Of a stretch of 64,000 nucleotides of DNA, positions 1-10,532 are shown in pieces. A program made the position numbers and the translations under genes. The stretch spans positions 62,001 to 126,000 of the forward strand of contig LLEY01000102.1 in assembly GCA_001414485.1 (NCBI GenBank). Direction: 5' to 3'. Within the stretch, counting starts at the first letter, position 1. Every line of letters begins with the position of its first letter. Origin of the DNA: Calycina herbarum. Its lineage: Eukaryota > Ascomycota > Leotiomycetes > Helotiales > Pezizellaceae. A model generated the notes under the pieces. It searched no databases. It was not told where the DNA came from and saw only the letters and a program-made list of their open reading frames with translations.

Positions 1-1524
1 TATCGAGAGCAACAAGAAAGTAAAACCGATTATTCATACCCCTAAAGGTAAAAAGTCAGCAACCGCGTTTGAGTTTAGAAAAAGAATGAAGATTACCAGT
101 TAGTTCCCCCAAACACCATATAAACATTCATAGCCGTAACCTTCTGAGCAATATTATGCTTGTAAAAAACATTGACCCAATCCGGACCAGTAGTATTAAC
201 ACTTCTCATGTCAGCTCTCCCCCCAAAAAGCTTTTGATATCAGATCACTCACCAACCACCAGCCGGCCCAGCCCAAGGATTATAACTCCCCCCCTGAAAC
301 TCCGCCAAAAACGAAGGCTGAGTAGGCGCAACCTCCTGAAAATTATTGTAATAATCATAAACCGTAAACTCCGGTACATTTCCATTCGTGCCCCCACATT
401 CCGAAAGATCACAACTCCAACAAGAAGGATAATGATCAAAAGCATAATTATCAACATTTCCACCTACATCGCTATAATCTTTTGACCAGGATTTAGTTCT
501 CATATTCGGATTGTTGTGGATGAGTGGGACATCGATTCCATTCGCGCGTGCTGCGGCTTCGAGAAGTTCCATGTATGCGATTCCTGCGGGATTGGGGATT
601 TTCTTATTGGCGTCGAGCCATTGATTTCCGTATTCATTTTCGATTTGGTAGATGAATACGTTTCCTCCTTTTGTGACTTGGTGCTCGGAGACGATTTGGG
701 ATATTTTGGAGAAAAATGGTGTCCAGGCGTCGGTATATCGGGAATCGTTGTTTCGAAGAGTGCCGTAGGCTCCTGTAGTCAGCCAGCCGGGGAAACCTCC
801 TGCTGAAGCTTCTGCGTTGACGTAGGGACCTGGACGGAAGAGGACGTATAATCCGATTTCTTTTGCAATGTCGAAAAGTCTTGTGAAGTCATGAGACGCA
901 GTTTCGAAATCAAGGGTGCCGTCGGCTGCACTGTGGTAACCTGACATGGTCAATCCGACGTGCCCAAAAATGTGGTGAGACACCGAAACTTACCCCAATT
1001 CGAGTAGAAGCTCACGGTGTTGAAGCTGTGTGTATGTTAGAAAGGTATATTTCTAGGGTGTGAGATATATTACCCTGCCGCTTTCACCTTCTGCAGGATA
1101 TCAATCCAGACTTCAGGTACAGGAACTCTCCAGTAATCTGTAAGAATAATTGGTCAAAAACTTCCCATGAAACCCGTGAAAGAGAAATAGATTTGAGTGC
1201 AGAATTGAGCCGCGTCAAAATGAGTCTTTCTAAATTGGGAAGTCCTTACGAATCTGAAAATTATTAGAAAAGATCCAAGAACCGGGGGGAGGATTTTCAA
1301 ACCTCTCCAGACCAAACAAACAATCTCTGCCCATTGATAATGTAACTGTAGTGATCCCTGAAGCCACCCCATCAGCTTTCCGGCAATGAATCACATCGTG
1401 CTTCTAGGTTCATTTACCATTCTACTACTTTATTCAAGCCGTTATTGTGTATCGGCCACTGCGCTTGGCCCACCACGCTCCAAGCCAAGAGAGATAGAGA
1501 AGAGAAGCAATAAGAGAGCCTCAT
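1..1524 (-). CDS. Secreted GH35 beta-galactosidase, 3' part missing at window edge
   Basis: Glycoside hydrolase family 35 enzyme that releases terminal beta-galactosyl residues from galactosides; probably extracellular. My exon model on the minus strand is 1524-1418, 1357-1303, 1253-1250, 1137-1074, 1025-994, 940-253, 201-97, with further exon(s) from about position 41 leftward. The first exon opens [20 protein letters not shown], a clear signal peptide. Family motifs follow: [40 protein letters not shown] (acid/base Glu about residue 190) and FLAEFQGG (nucleophile Glu about residue 301). Exon 7 continues with [13 protein letters not shown], as expected after the nucleophile. The model needs a 4-nt microexon (1253-1250) to keep frame and produce Ile-His before Tyr-Trp-Arg. 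The acceptor before 201 is AAG rather than YAG. The family is usually near 1,000 residues, so most of the C-terminal beta domains lie outside the window. Family call is firm; exon edges are my inference. Confidence 0.93.
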
Positions 1525-2829
1525 CGTGAGTCGGCTGCTGATAATCCAAATACCTCGTTCCAGAAGCAACGGGATCGAGTGAGACTTCACGACTTCCAGA
1601 AATCTGTTTTCTCTTATGTTAAAAAGAAACCCATGTATATCTCCTCGTACTAACTCTCGGCTTCATATATTTTTCTTCGGCACTAACCGACCCAAATGTC
1701 GAATATGAGGGGTATGATCTGTAGGTACGCTGCCCCACAGTCGAAAGTCTGGTAACAACTAAGACAAATGATTGAGCCTGCAGATATTACACCCTTGCAG
1801 AGTGAAAGAAAGACGGGGAATGAACAAAAGCATCATCGTACCCCGCATTGAGGAAGCTGATCGGAAAAACAGCGAGCGAAAATGACGATAAATATTCCCA
1901 TTCGCGCGCTTGCGAGATGCGAAAGCTGGGCGGATGGATACGAGAGTGTTAAGGTTAATTGCCGCCGTAGAGAAGCCGGCGGGGGTAGTCATCGCTTAGG
2001 TTACCATACAATGGTATGTATATATTATATAGAGAAAATTGTGGTGTTGTTCTTGAGCAAAGAGGTTCAGCCAAAGAAGTCGCCTTGCTGGTGGCGTCCC
2101 CACTTGTCCAATTGGGCGTTGGCTTGAAGTCCTCCATCTCACCACACATCTGTTTCTTCATCTGCATCGACAGAGCTACGACATAGCTGCGATAGTCACA
2201 ACATTGAATCTCTCTCATCTCGGTTCTTTCTTCTCGATGGCACGGCATGGGAGGTCGCTTCGGAATCGCATCAAGTCGCCGACCAGAAAGGTGGCACCCG
2301 GATTGCGACGACTGGTAATCCTGTTCTGCCCAGCCTTTCCTCTCTCACCGCATCCTTCTTTCTCGGAAGCTTCATCCCAACTCTGCAACGAACGGCCTGG
2401 GATCTTGCGCTGAAAAAAGGGCAATGCATGATTTTCTACTTCCAGCAAGTCCTCCATTCCTAAATTGGGTATTTTGCTTGCCAACGTCAATCAATGACAA
2501 CAGCTCTGCTCTCTTCCCGATTCGTTGCACCGCATTTCAGTACGATAATCTCGAGAGCCCCATGATTATTGAGATCCCACGGATGGCCCCGAACAACGAT
2601 TGTCACGGCTCTTCAAATCAGACGAGACGTTGCAAGTTCCATTCGCAAGCCAGACGCCATGAAAGCCATGGCACGGGTTTGACTACGGCATTGAATTTTC
2701 CGGCGTCTATACTTGCGCCTATTTCCAAATTTAGGAAAAAGAGGACATCAGCTTCGCGACTGGCTAGTCATCCTGGCGTTGGAAACTGCTTATAGTATTG
2801 TTTACAAGTAGCGTCAAAGACCTTTCAAC
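1525..2829. other. Intergenic spacer upstream of the GH35 gene
   Basis: About 1.3 kb without a supported gene. Several open frames of 70-120 codons exist (for example 2424-2795 plus and 2215-2490 minus), but they overlap each other on both strands and show no recognisable motif. The part next to 1524 is presumably the promoter and 5' leader of the galactosidase gene. I see no RNA gene here. Confidence 0.5.
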
Positions 2830-3741
2830 TCACCAATGATGGAAATACCGTGGCGAGTTCCTGAATATCATAAGCGGAGGTCGCCTGTCCTTTCTCAAGG
2901 TTAGGTTTCCCTGTCTAAATCTCTCTACTATCTTCCCCACGGTTTTGTCTCTATTACCAGGAGGACCCTGAATCAGAATATGTTGTACAAAACCCGGTTC
3001 CTGGGATCTGGAATACATCATGTGATTGTTGATCACATTTTCCAGTTGGATGTTATGCGGCTTTCGTGGGAAGATCCTATACGTATATGGCAAGATACGT
3101 TTTCAACGAATCTCCGAATATGGACGTAGTTTAGTGTTGAGTTGAAAGACTTCCCATCGACTTCAATGCGAAACCTATCCCTTCCCAAGCAAACGATAGT
3201 TCGTCCAACGCCAACTTCCGAGCCGCATGTTTGTATCACTCGAATGATCTTTAAACTGACTTTATATCCGCCCCTGTAACACATCGGGTCAGTCTTCCCA
3301 AGAACCGAAGCCGAGTTCCAACTTCCAAGAGCAAAAAAGGTATACGTTACCTTCGGAACAGCTATCCATGCATCTCAACACTACTTGAATGCAACAATGC
3401 ATAGTTCAGTTCAACGAAGATGCAGCCAATCGTCGAGTTATGTTGTAGGCCGCTGTCATGCCAAATGCTGCATTGCGATCCTCTTCTTACAGATGCAGTG
3501 GCCACTTTCTGATCCTCGAAATCTCCACATCATCGCTTGCACCACCTAGGTCTTGTCGGTTGTGTACCGGATTCCGCCTCATCCTCTCTCTTAACCTGGA
3601 AGCGAGAAGTATGCCGGTGTAGATTGGTTCCTGCGCTGATCTTGATACTAATATCTTCATGGGGCTGATCATTTTTCTACCGGTAACGGTAAGGTAGGTT
3701 CGTCGTGTTCCCACCATATCTTTTGAGAACCTGGTACGCAT
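2830..3741 (-). pseudogene. Decayed helicase-like / P-loop NTPase fragment
   Basis: Three minus-strand reading frames (3741-3487, 3284-3033, 3093-2830) change register and are not joined by convincing introns. The last contains HILIQGPPGNRDKTVGKIV, which resembles the Walker A segment of superfamily 1 helicases of the UPF1/NFX1 type (normally GPPGTGKT), followed by a basic stretch ending in KDRRPPLMI, where such proteins usually have a hydrophobic strand. The GTGKT part of the loop is corrupted to GNRDKT, so nucleotide binding is unlikely. The neighbourhood shows no partner genes. I read this as a relic of a P-loop ATPase gene. A chance resemblance is possible, because only one motif is convincing. 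Confidence 0.35.
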
Positions 3742-4600
3742 TATGGCGTTCGGACGATATGGAGATCATACCTTTTCTTAAATAGAATCTCGAATCTTGA
3801 AGGCTCGCAGAAGCCGGTGAACTAACGTTCATACATATATCTCCTCATATAGTAAACATCATGCCTGCCTCTTAAACCTCAAAATTCTCATCACACATCT
3901 CACCTGTCATCAAATTTTCCTCTGAGTCCAGTATAATGGAAAGTAAACTTTATATTAGACCCTCGTGTCTACCATGACTTTGTTTTCACGGCGAGCCGCA
4001 TGTATTGTGCAAGTCACATTGAACACACGAGGACCTCACACCGACCTTATCACCCGAATAGGTCGAGTTGCTGGAATTGATGATGGAACCAATGAGTTTA
4101 TGAAAACGCGGTGAGACTTTCGGTATTTGAAGATGAGAATCTTCCAAGTTGATAAAGGACAGACATGTGCCATGAAATGGTATCTTCTTAAAAAGAATTC
4201 ATCTCCATTGGCACTTGGTCTCTCCCGGTTGACCTGACGACCTCACATCTCTTTTTGAAATATTTCTACATTCTCATAGCATCAACTTGAGCATCACGCG
4301 CTTTCGCTCTTCGGCTCAACCAACCTCCACTCATCCCAAGTTGCCCAATTTCCCCTCTCTCCCCCTCTTCTCACATCCTCAATCTCACCACTGCTCAAAC
4401 ACTCCCGTCGACACCTTTGCCAATCTCGCTTTCCCAACACCACGCGCAACGTTTGAATACACACTCACACACTCACACACCTTCAAATCCTCACCCAAAA
4501 TTCTAGACTAATTCCGTTGCTCTTTCCTCGCGTCCTTGCTCGATCTTTCGAACCACAGTCTTTACAGTGCACAGTACATAGTACCATCCGTCACGCAAAG
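3742..4600 (+). promoter_or_regulatory. Upstream region and pyrimidine-rich leader of the chitin deacetylase
   Basis: No gene seen. From about 4311 to 4510 the plus strand is dominated by C and T with CA-rich runs (for example around 4461-4485), typical of fungal core promoters and 5' leaders. An open frame at 4287-4511 is a by-product of that composition. An ATG at 4517 lies in frame with and upstream of the chosen start at 4601. Confidence 0.45.
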
Positions 4601-6683
4601 ATGCACGTCCTAATTCCAAAAGCCCTCACTTTTGCCTTCATTATCGCTTTCCTCGCTCTCGCAAACGCGTTGCCTTCCTTGTTATCCTCAGGAGTAGAGA
4701 TATCCACTCCAAGTATTCGTGGACGTCGAATCAGTCCCGATAACACGTGTGGAAAGACGGCCACGAGTCGACGCGGTTATGTCTGCAACCCAGTAAAGAA
4801 TGCTGGGGGTTGTTGTAGTAGTTCTGGGTGGTGTGGTGTGGGTGATGGTATGTTTTCTTCTCTCGTTTTTATCTTTGAAGTTTGTTGGAGGGCTGTCAGC
4901 TTGAGAAGATGGCTTTCTTGTTATGTCTGTTTTGGGACAATAGCAAGGCTAGCCCCTTGAAGGCGACCTCATCTCTCACCTTCCTATTGTGCTTGTGCCC
5001 TCGATTCATATAAACCTAACCATATCCCAAAAGACTACTGCGGCCCAACATGCCAACCCCAATTCGGAACCTGCGCCAACATCACCACACCAGCCCCACC
5101 ACCAGCAATAGACGACTTCCTCTGTGGTCCCCAAAACGAAAATAAGAAATGCTCTGGTGGTCAATGTTGTAGTCAGGTATATACCCCCTCTCCTCCTTTT
5201 CCAAATATCAAGAGAGAGAAACATAAAGAGAGGATAGGGGGTACATTTTTAAAAGGAAATACTAACAATCATCTAGTACGGATACTGCGGCACCACACCA
5301 GACTACTGCACCACAAACTGCCAATCCTCTTTCGGAACCTGTTCTCAATTATCTACCACTACCTCCTCTACCTCATCTCAATCTCCAACCCCATATCCCA
5401 CCTCACCCCCAACAACTACACCGAATACAGAGAACTGCGGTCCAGCGAATGGAAATGCAATTTGCAATAACAAGCAATGTTGTAGCGCAGCAGGTATATC
5501 CGCCTCATCCCACCAGTCTAGGAAATAGTTGTTGTGAAAAGTGATGCTGATTCTGGCTTGTACAGGATGGTGCGGAACAACATCAGACTACTGCAGCACA
5601 GGCTGCCAAACCCAATTCGGAATTTGTACCAAACAACCATACTCACCCTCTCCTCCTCCAGAACCAAGTATAGACCTCTGTGGACCAGCCAATGGAAATG
5701 CTCATTGCAACAATAATATGTGCTGTAGCCATACTGGTAAGCGCGATCTCCCTTCCCCCATCTCAGTACTAACCACAAACCATCATACACAGGCTACTGC
5801 GGCTCAACAGAAGACTACTGCTTCGACCCCCAGTGGTGTCAACCCGCCTACGGCCGCTGCGACTCCGACCAAACACCCCTCGGTCTCTCAACACGCAACA
5901 TCCCTCGTCCCCAAAAAGGAACAATTTCCCTGACAGATGACATTTATGACTGCCAAAAAACCAAAGTGGTAGCATTAACCTACGACGATGGCCCATGTCA
6001 ATACACATCAGAACTCCTAGATCTTCTCAGGGAGTATGGTTTCCATGCAACTTTTTTCATCACGGGGAACAACAACAAGAAAGGGGCTATCGATACTACG
6101 CCACAATGGACTAATGTGATCAAGAGAATGATCGCAGAGGGCCACCAGGTTGCGTCTCACACCTGGTCCCATTACGATCTCGACTCTATAGGTAAAGAGG
6201 GACGTGGTGGACGTATGGATCAAATGGTAAAGAATGAAATGGCCTTTAACAACATCATAGGCAAGTGGCCGACTTACATGAGACCGCCTTACTCAAATTG
6301 TTCCCAGGCAACGGGATGTTGGGAGGATATGCAGGAATTGGGATATCATCGTATATATTTCGACTTGGATACTGATGACACCAATCACGAGTCTCCAACC
6401 AACATCCAAGGCTCGAAGGATATCGTGAAGAATATGTTGGATATGAGTCCGTCAGAAGGAAGTTTCTTGTCGATCCAACATGATATCAGTGAACAATCGG
6501 TGGGAAATCTTTCGGCGTATTACTTTGATTTGATTAAGAAAAAGGTTGGTGGGATTACCTGGTTTCCCTGGGAATTTTGGAGTATTCAATAGCTAACCCT
6601 TGTGTTTTTGATAGGGTTGGCGGGGTGTAACAGTTGGGGAGTGTCTTAATGACGACGAGGATAACTGGTATCGAACAATGTAG
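4601..6683 (+). CDS. Secreted chitin deacetylase with four CBM18 chitin-binding modules
   Basis: Carbohydrate esterase family 4 enzyme that removes acetyl groups from chitin to give chitosan, acting in the wall or outside the cell. Exons 4601-4847, 5034-5176, 5277-5493, 5566-5736, 5793-6544 and 6615-6683 join in frame to 532 residues. Residues 1-23 form a signal peptide (LTFAFIIAFLALANA). Four hevein-like CBM18 modules follow, each with the CCS..G[WY]CG....YC cysteine pattern (GGCCSSSGWCG, GQCCSQYGYCG, KQCCSAAGWCG, NMCCSHTGYCG), separated by Pro/Ser/Thr linkers. The NodB domain shows motif 1 TYDDGP, motif 2 SHTWSH, motif 3 RPPYSN, and later FDLDTDD and IQHD, so metal ligands and catalytic residues look present. 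The last intron (6545-6614) has a weak GTTGGT donor. Splicing it gives the expected GWRGVTVGECL ending, while reading through gives an early stop at 6590. The start at 4601 is preferred over 4517 because it puts the signal peptide at the N-terminus. Confidence 0.95.
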
Positions 6684-8011
6684 GGGATGGAGGGGCTCAT
6701 CTCCATGATCGACATATATCCCACATTGTCGGTCTCAGTTCCAAGATCTCCGCTGTCACACACTTGACATACTCGGATCGCATGTGCTCATGAGATCCTT
6801 AATTATTCGAACTTCAACAACTTTGCTGCAAAAACAAACAAAAAAAGACAATTCTTGGTTTCCATAGAACGCGGAGGAAATCCTCGGCTCCTACACACCA
6901 CGCTCCTTTTCGAAGACTCGCCTATAAGATTACAGGAGTACAGCCCCAGAGTGTATAGTGGAGGAAGAACCGAATATATGGGTGGGTATTTGTTTTAGAG
7001 TTGCTTGCGGATTTGCGTAGATCGGGAGTCTGGGGTGCAGAAACGGTCTCTTCCGGGGCATCAAAAAGTTCCAAAAGGAACAGAGGCTTGGGGGTTGGTG
7101 GAAGTGGGGTAGTTTCAATAACAACGACTTGATGGGAAATGGTCTCGGGTTGGCCCTCGGAATAGTCCAGACGAGATTAGAGGCTCAGAGAGTTTCGAGA
7201 GGCTAAGTGGGGAGTAATGCGCAAGATGTTTAGACGACGGAAGATTTTCGTTTCTAGTATTTAGAAATTCATGCCATGGCTTTCCGTTCCTCGTTCCGTC
7301 GATCATGAAAAGTTGGGGAGTGAGATCTGTATTTCTGATCATAGTCCGTGGGAAGCTGGTGAGGTGAGCCAGCTGTATCCTGGTTAATGTAGATCTAGAA
7401 AATGGTGTCTTCAACGGCTCAAATGGTCAGGAAGACCCGAGTAAGTCGAGTGTATCAGCTCGCGCTTATTGAATCGTCCAGGACCAGTGAGGTTGAGGTT
7501 CGCCACTCCGGTCGTTGGACCCATAACTCTGGATGGATTATGCCCCCTTATTTGAGCCAACGAACCCCCCATTGCTAAGGGGACGAAATTGGAGAAGGCG
7601 CAAGGCTTTTGCATTGTTGGAGTGGACATGGGTCGGGTGTACACTGGTGACGACTTCTGCCCAAGAAGCCAGTGAGGTGAGCGTTCTAGCTGCGAGGAGA
7701 GGATTCCGAGGCTGTTTGGAGCGACGAAGTTTCATCATGCATAAACTTTGCTCGCCAGGCCATGCCAGATCCTCTTGCAGTCGAGTATGAAGTATAATAT
7801 GGTTCGAGGGCGCCCGTGGAGTTGGTGCACCGTCGCCGTCGAAAGCGTAGGCAGAGTTCAGAATCCAAAATTGAAGCTATCCACAACACTGCATCTGCTG
7901 CATCCGATTCCGCACCTTCTGCGCCTTCCTGCCTCGCATTCCCGACGCATCGTGAGTTGTCGTGTGTGTGTTGTCAATATTTGTTAGAGTTGAAGCGGAG
8001 TCTGCTCTGCG
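6684..8011. other. Spacer and probable 5' leader before alpha-actinin
   Basis: About 1.3 kb with no supported gene. Short overlapping frames on both strands (7115-7889) have no motifs and share sequence with one another. The right part is expected to hold the promoter and leader of the alpha-actinin gene. Nothing else recognised. Confidence 0.45.
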
Positions 8012-10532
8012 ATGGAGGGCATCATGGAGGCAGGGGCCACCTTCCAGGTCCCCTCGGGCATTTTAACGCCGCCCCGGAGCGAGAGCTCAGGTTGTCGGGA
8101 CAGCGTCTACTCAGACTTCAGCGTAAACAATACATCACCACCGTCATCACCATCGCCTGCCCGCAGCACCATACGCAGAGACCGAGCATCCTCTACCCAG
8201 AAGGAAGCCAACCGATCCAAACAATTCACCACCCGTCTCAACCGCAGTGCCAGTGCCACCTCGACCGATTCTACCGGCGAATTATCCACAGGGCGGAGAA
8301 GAAGGGGTCAGTTCCAACATCGCAACATCGCCAGTCTCCCTATAGACCACGGCACGAGATTGGTTGAGCCGCCGCATGAGAAGGCGTTGACCAGCATGGC
8401 TTTTGCAGAGCAGCAGAAATGGATTACGGTCCAGCAAAAGACTTTTACAAAATGGTACGAGGGGAACGGCAGCAACTGCAGAGAGGGGCATTCTGACTGA
8501 CCGCCAACAGGTTAAACACAAAGATTGAGCCTCGAGAGTTAGCGGTGGTAGACCTGGTGAAGGATCTTAGTGATGGCGTATGTCCTCCTTTCCTGTTACT
8601 ACAATTACGAATACTAATGCAACTCAGGTTATTCTTATACACCTCCTCGAATGCCTTTCCAACGAATCACTCGGTCGGTATGCCGCCAAACCCAAACTAC
8701 GAGTCCAGCGATTCGAGAATGCCAATCTATCCCTAGACTTTATAAAATCACGAGGTATCCAGATGACGAATATTGGTGCCGAGGATGTAGTCGACGGCAA
8801 CCGAAAGATTATTCTGGGCTTGATCTGGACCTTGATTCTGCGATTTACCATCTCCGATATCAATGAAGAGGGAATGACCGCAAAGGAAGGTCTTCTTCTC
8901 TGGTGTCAAAGGAAAACAGCTTGTTACGACGAAGTCGAAGTACGGAACTTTACCGACTGCTGGAACGATGGTCTGGCCTTCTGTGCACTTTTAGATATCC
9001 ATCGACCGGATTTGATCGACTACGATTCATTAGACAAGAACGACCACAAGGGCAACATGCAATTAGCTTTCGATATTGCATCCAAGGAAATCGGTATCCC
9101 AGATCTGTTAGATGTCGAAGATGTTTGCGACGTAGCGAAACCTGATGAGCGAAGTTTGATGACATATATCGCCTACTGGTTCCACGCCTTCTCGCAGATG
9201 GAAAAGGTTGAGAATGCCGGCCGAAGAGTGGAAAAGTTTGTCAATAGCATGCAAGGCGCTTGGGAGATGCAGAGTGGCTACGAGAGGAGAATGCGGGAGT
9301 TACTGAAAAGCATCAAGGAACAGGATTTAAAATGGCAAGAGGCGACATTTGAGGGAACATACACAGATGCCAAACTCCAAGCCACCGAATTTAGCGCATA
9401 CAAACGAGGGAAGAAGAGAGAATGGGTGGCGGAGAAGAGCGATCTCGCGGCATTATTAGGAAACATCAAGACGAAAATGAGCACCTACCGACTCCGAGCA
9501 TACGAACCACCGCCAGAGTTGAGGTTGAGTGTTATGGACCAGGAATGGTCTACTTTGGTAAAAGCTGAAATGGCCCGAGGTCAACTCATTAACGAGACCA
9601 TTAGAGAGTAAGCAGAACCCACGTTTATGGTAATGAAGAAACTAACACTTTTCAGCATCAAAAATGCCCTGAGGAAGGCCTTTGCAGACAAAGCAAACGA
9701 TTTCGCCCTTGCCCTCAACACAATGCAACTAGCCATCTCAGGCTTGGAAGGCGACGTCGAAGACCAACTCACCCACGTCCGTCGACTGAACGAAAACCTC
9801 ACACCATTAAACCAATACCTAGAAAAGATTGCTCTCGCTGATCAAAAGTGCGAAGAGGCAAACATCGAAGAAAACGACTTTACAACTTACACCTACGACG
9901 AATTATCTTACGAGCTTGGTCTAGTCAAGAACTCGGTCTCGAAAAAGCTAGCCTTCTTGGATAACCAAGTTGTCGCACGAAACATGACGAACCTGACACC
10001 AATCCAACTCGAAGAATTCGAAAGTGTCTTCCGTCACTTCGACCGCGACGCCACGAACTCTCTCCAAGAACTCGAATTCAGCGCTGCCCTCGCTTCCCTC
10101 GGCCTAGTCTTCAGCGAAGACGAAATGCACGAATCCTTCTTCGAGACCTCTTCGGGTCGTGATTACGTTACCTTTGAACAATTCATTCGTTTCATGGTTG
10201 ATGTCACGGAAGATCAGAATACAGCCGAACAGGTATTCCAGAGTTTCCGAGAGGTGGCGGATGGAAAACCGTATGTTACGGAGATGGATCTGAGACATAG
10301 TTTGGTGCCGGATGATGTGATTGAGAAACTTACTAGTATTGTGCCGCTGCATAAGGGCCCGGATTTGCAGGAGGATAGGGGCATGCCGCAGTATGATTAT
10401 ATTAGCTTTATGGATAAGTTGATTAGTGATCCGGGGGAGAGTGAGGGGAGTGAGAGGAGTGAGCCGCTGGGGGAGTTGACGAATGGACAGCAACGTTCTG
10501 CGAGTCCGACGAAAACGAATGGGTATCATTGA
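8012..10532 (+). CDS. ain1: Alpha-actinin (actin cross-linker)
   Basis: Actin-bundling protein of the cytokinetic ring and cortical actin, by homology to fungal Ain1. Exons 8012-8454, 8511-8577, 8628-9607 and 9656-10532 join in frame to 788 residues; introns are 56, 50 and 48 nt. Residues 1-130 form a Ser/Pro/Thr-rich low-complexity extension absent from animal alpha-actinin. The first calponin-homology domain starts near QQKWITVQQKTFTKW (about 135) and contains DLVKDLSDGV and VDGNRKIILGLIWTLILRF. The second starts at KEGLLLWCQRKT (about 258) and contains NFTDCWNDGLAFCALL. A spectrin-like helical rod follows (about 380-600), then EF-hand-like units (about 608-750). The first EF loop reads DRDATNSLQELE, with Asp at 1 and 3 and Glu at 12 but Asn instead of Gly at 6, so calcium binding is possible but not certain. 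Order and length match fungal alpha-actinins. Confidence 0.96.

Noticed and set aside
156..806. Plus-strand open frames over the GH35 gene
   Set aside because: They are antisense shadows of conserved GH35 exons, which carry catalytic motifs on the minus strand.
4287..4511. Small protein upstream of the chitin deacetylase
   Set aside because: Pyrimidine-rich leader composition alone keeps this frame open; no domain, and it lies where the 5' UTR is expected.
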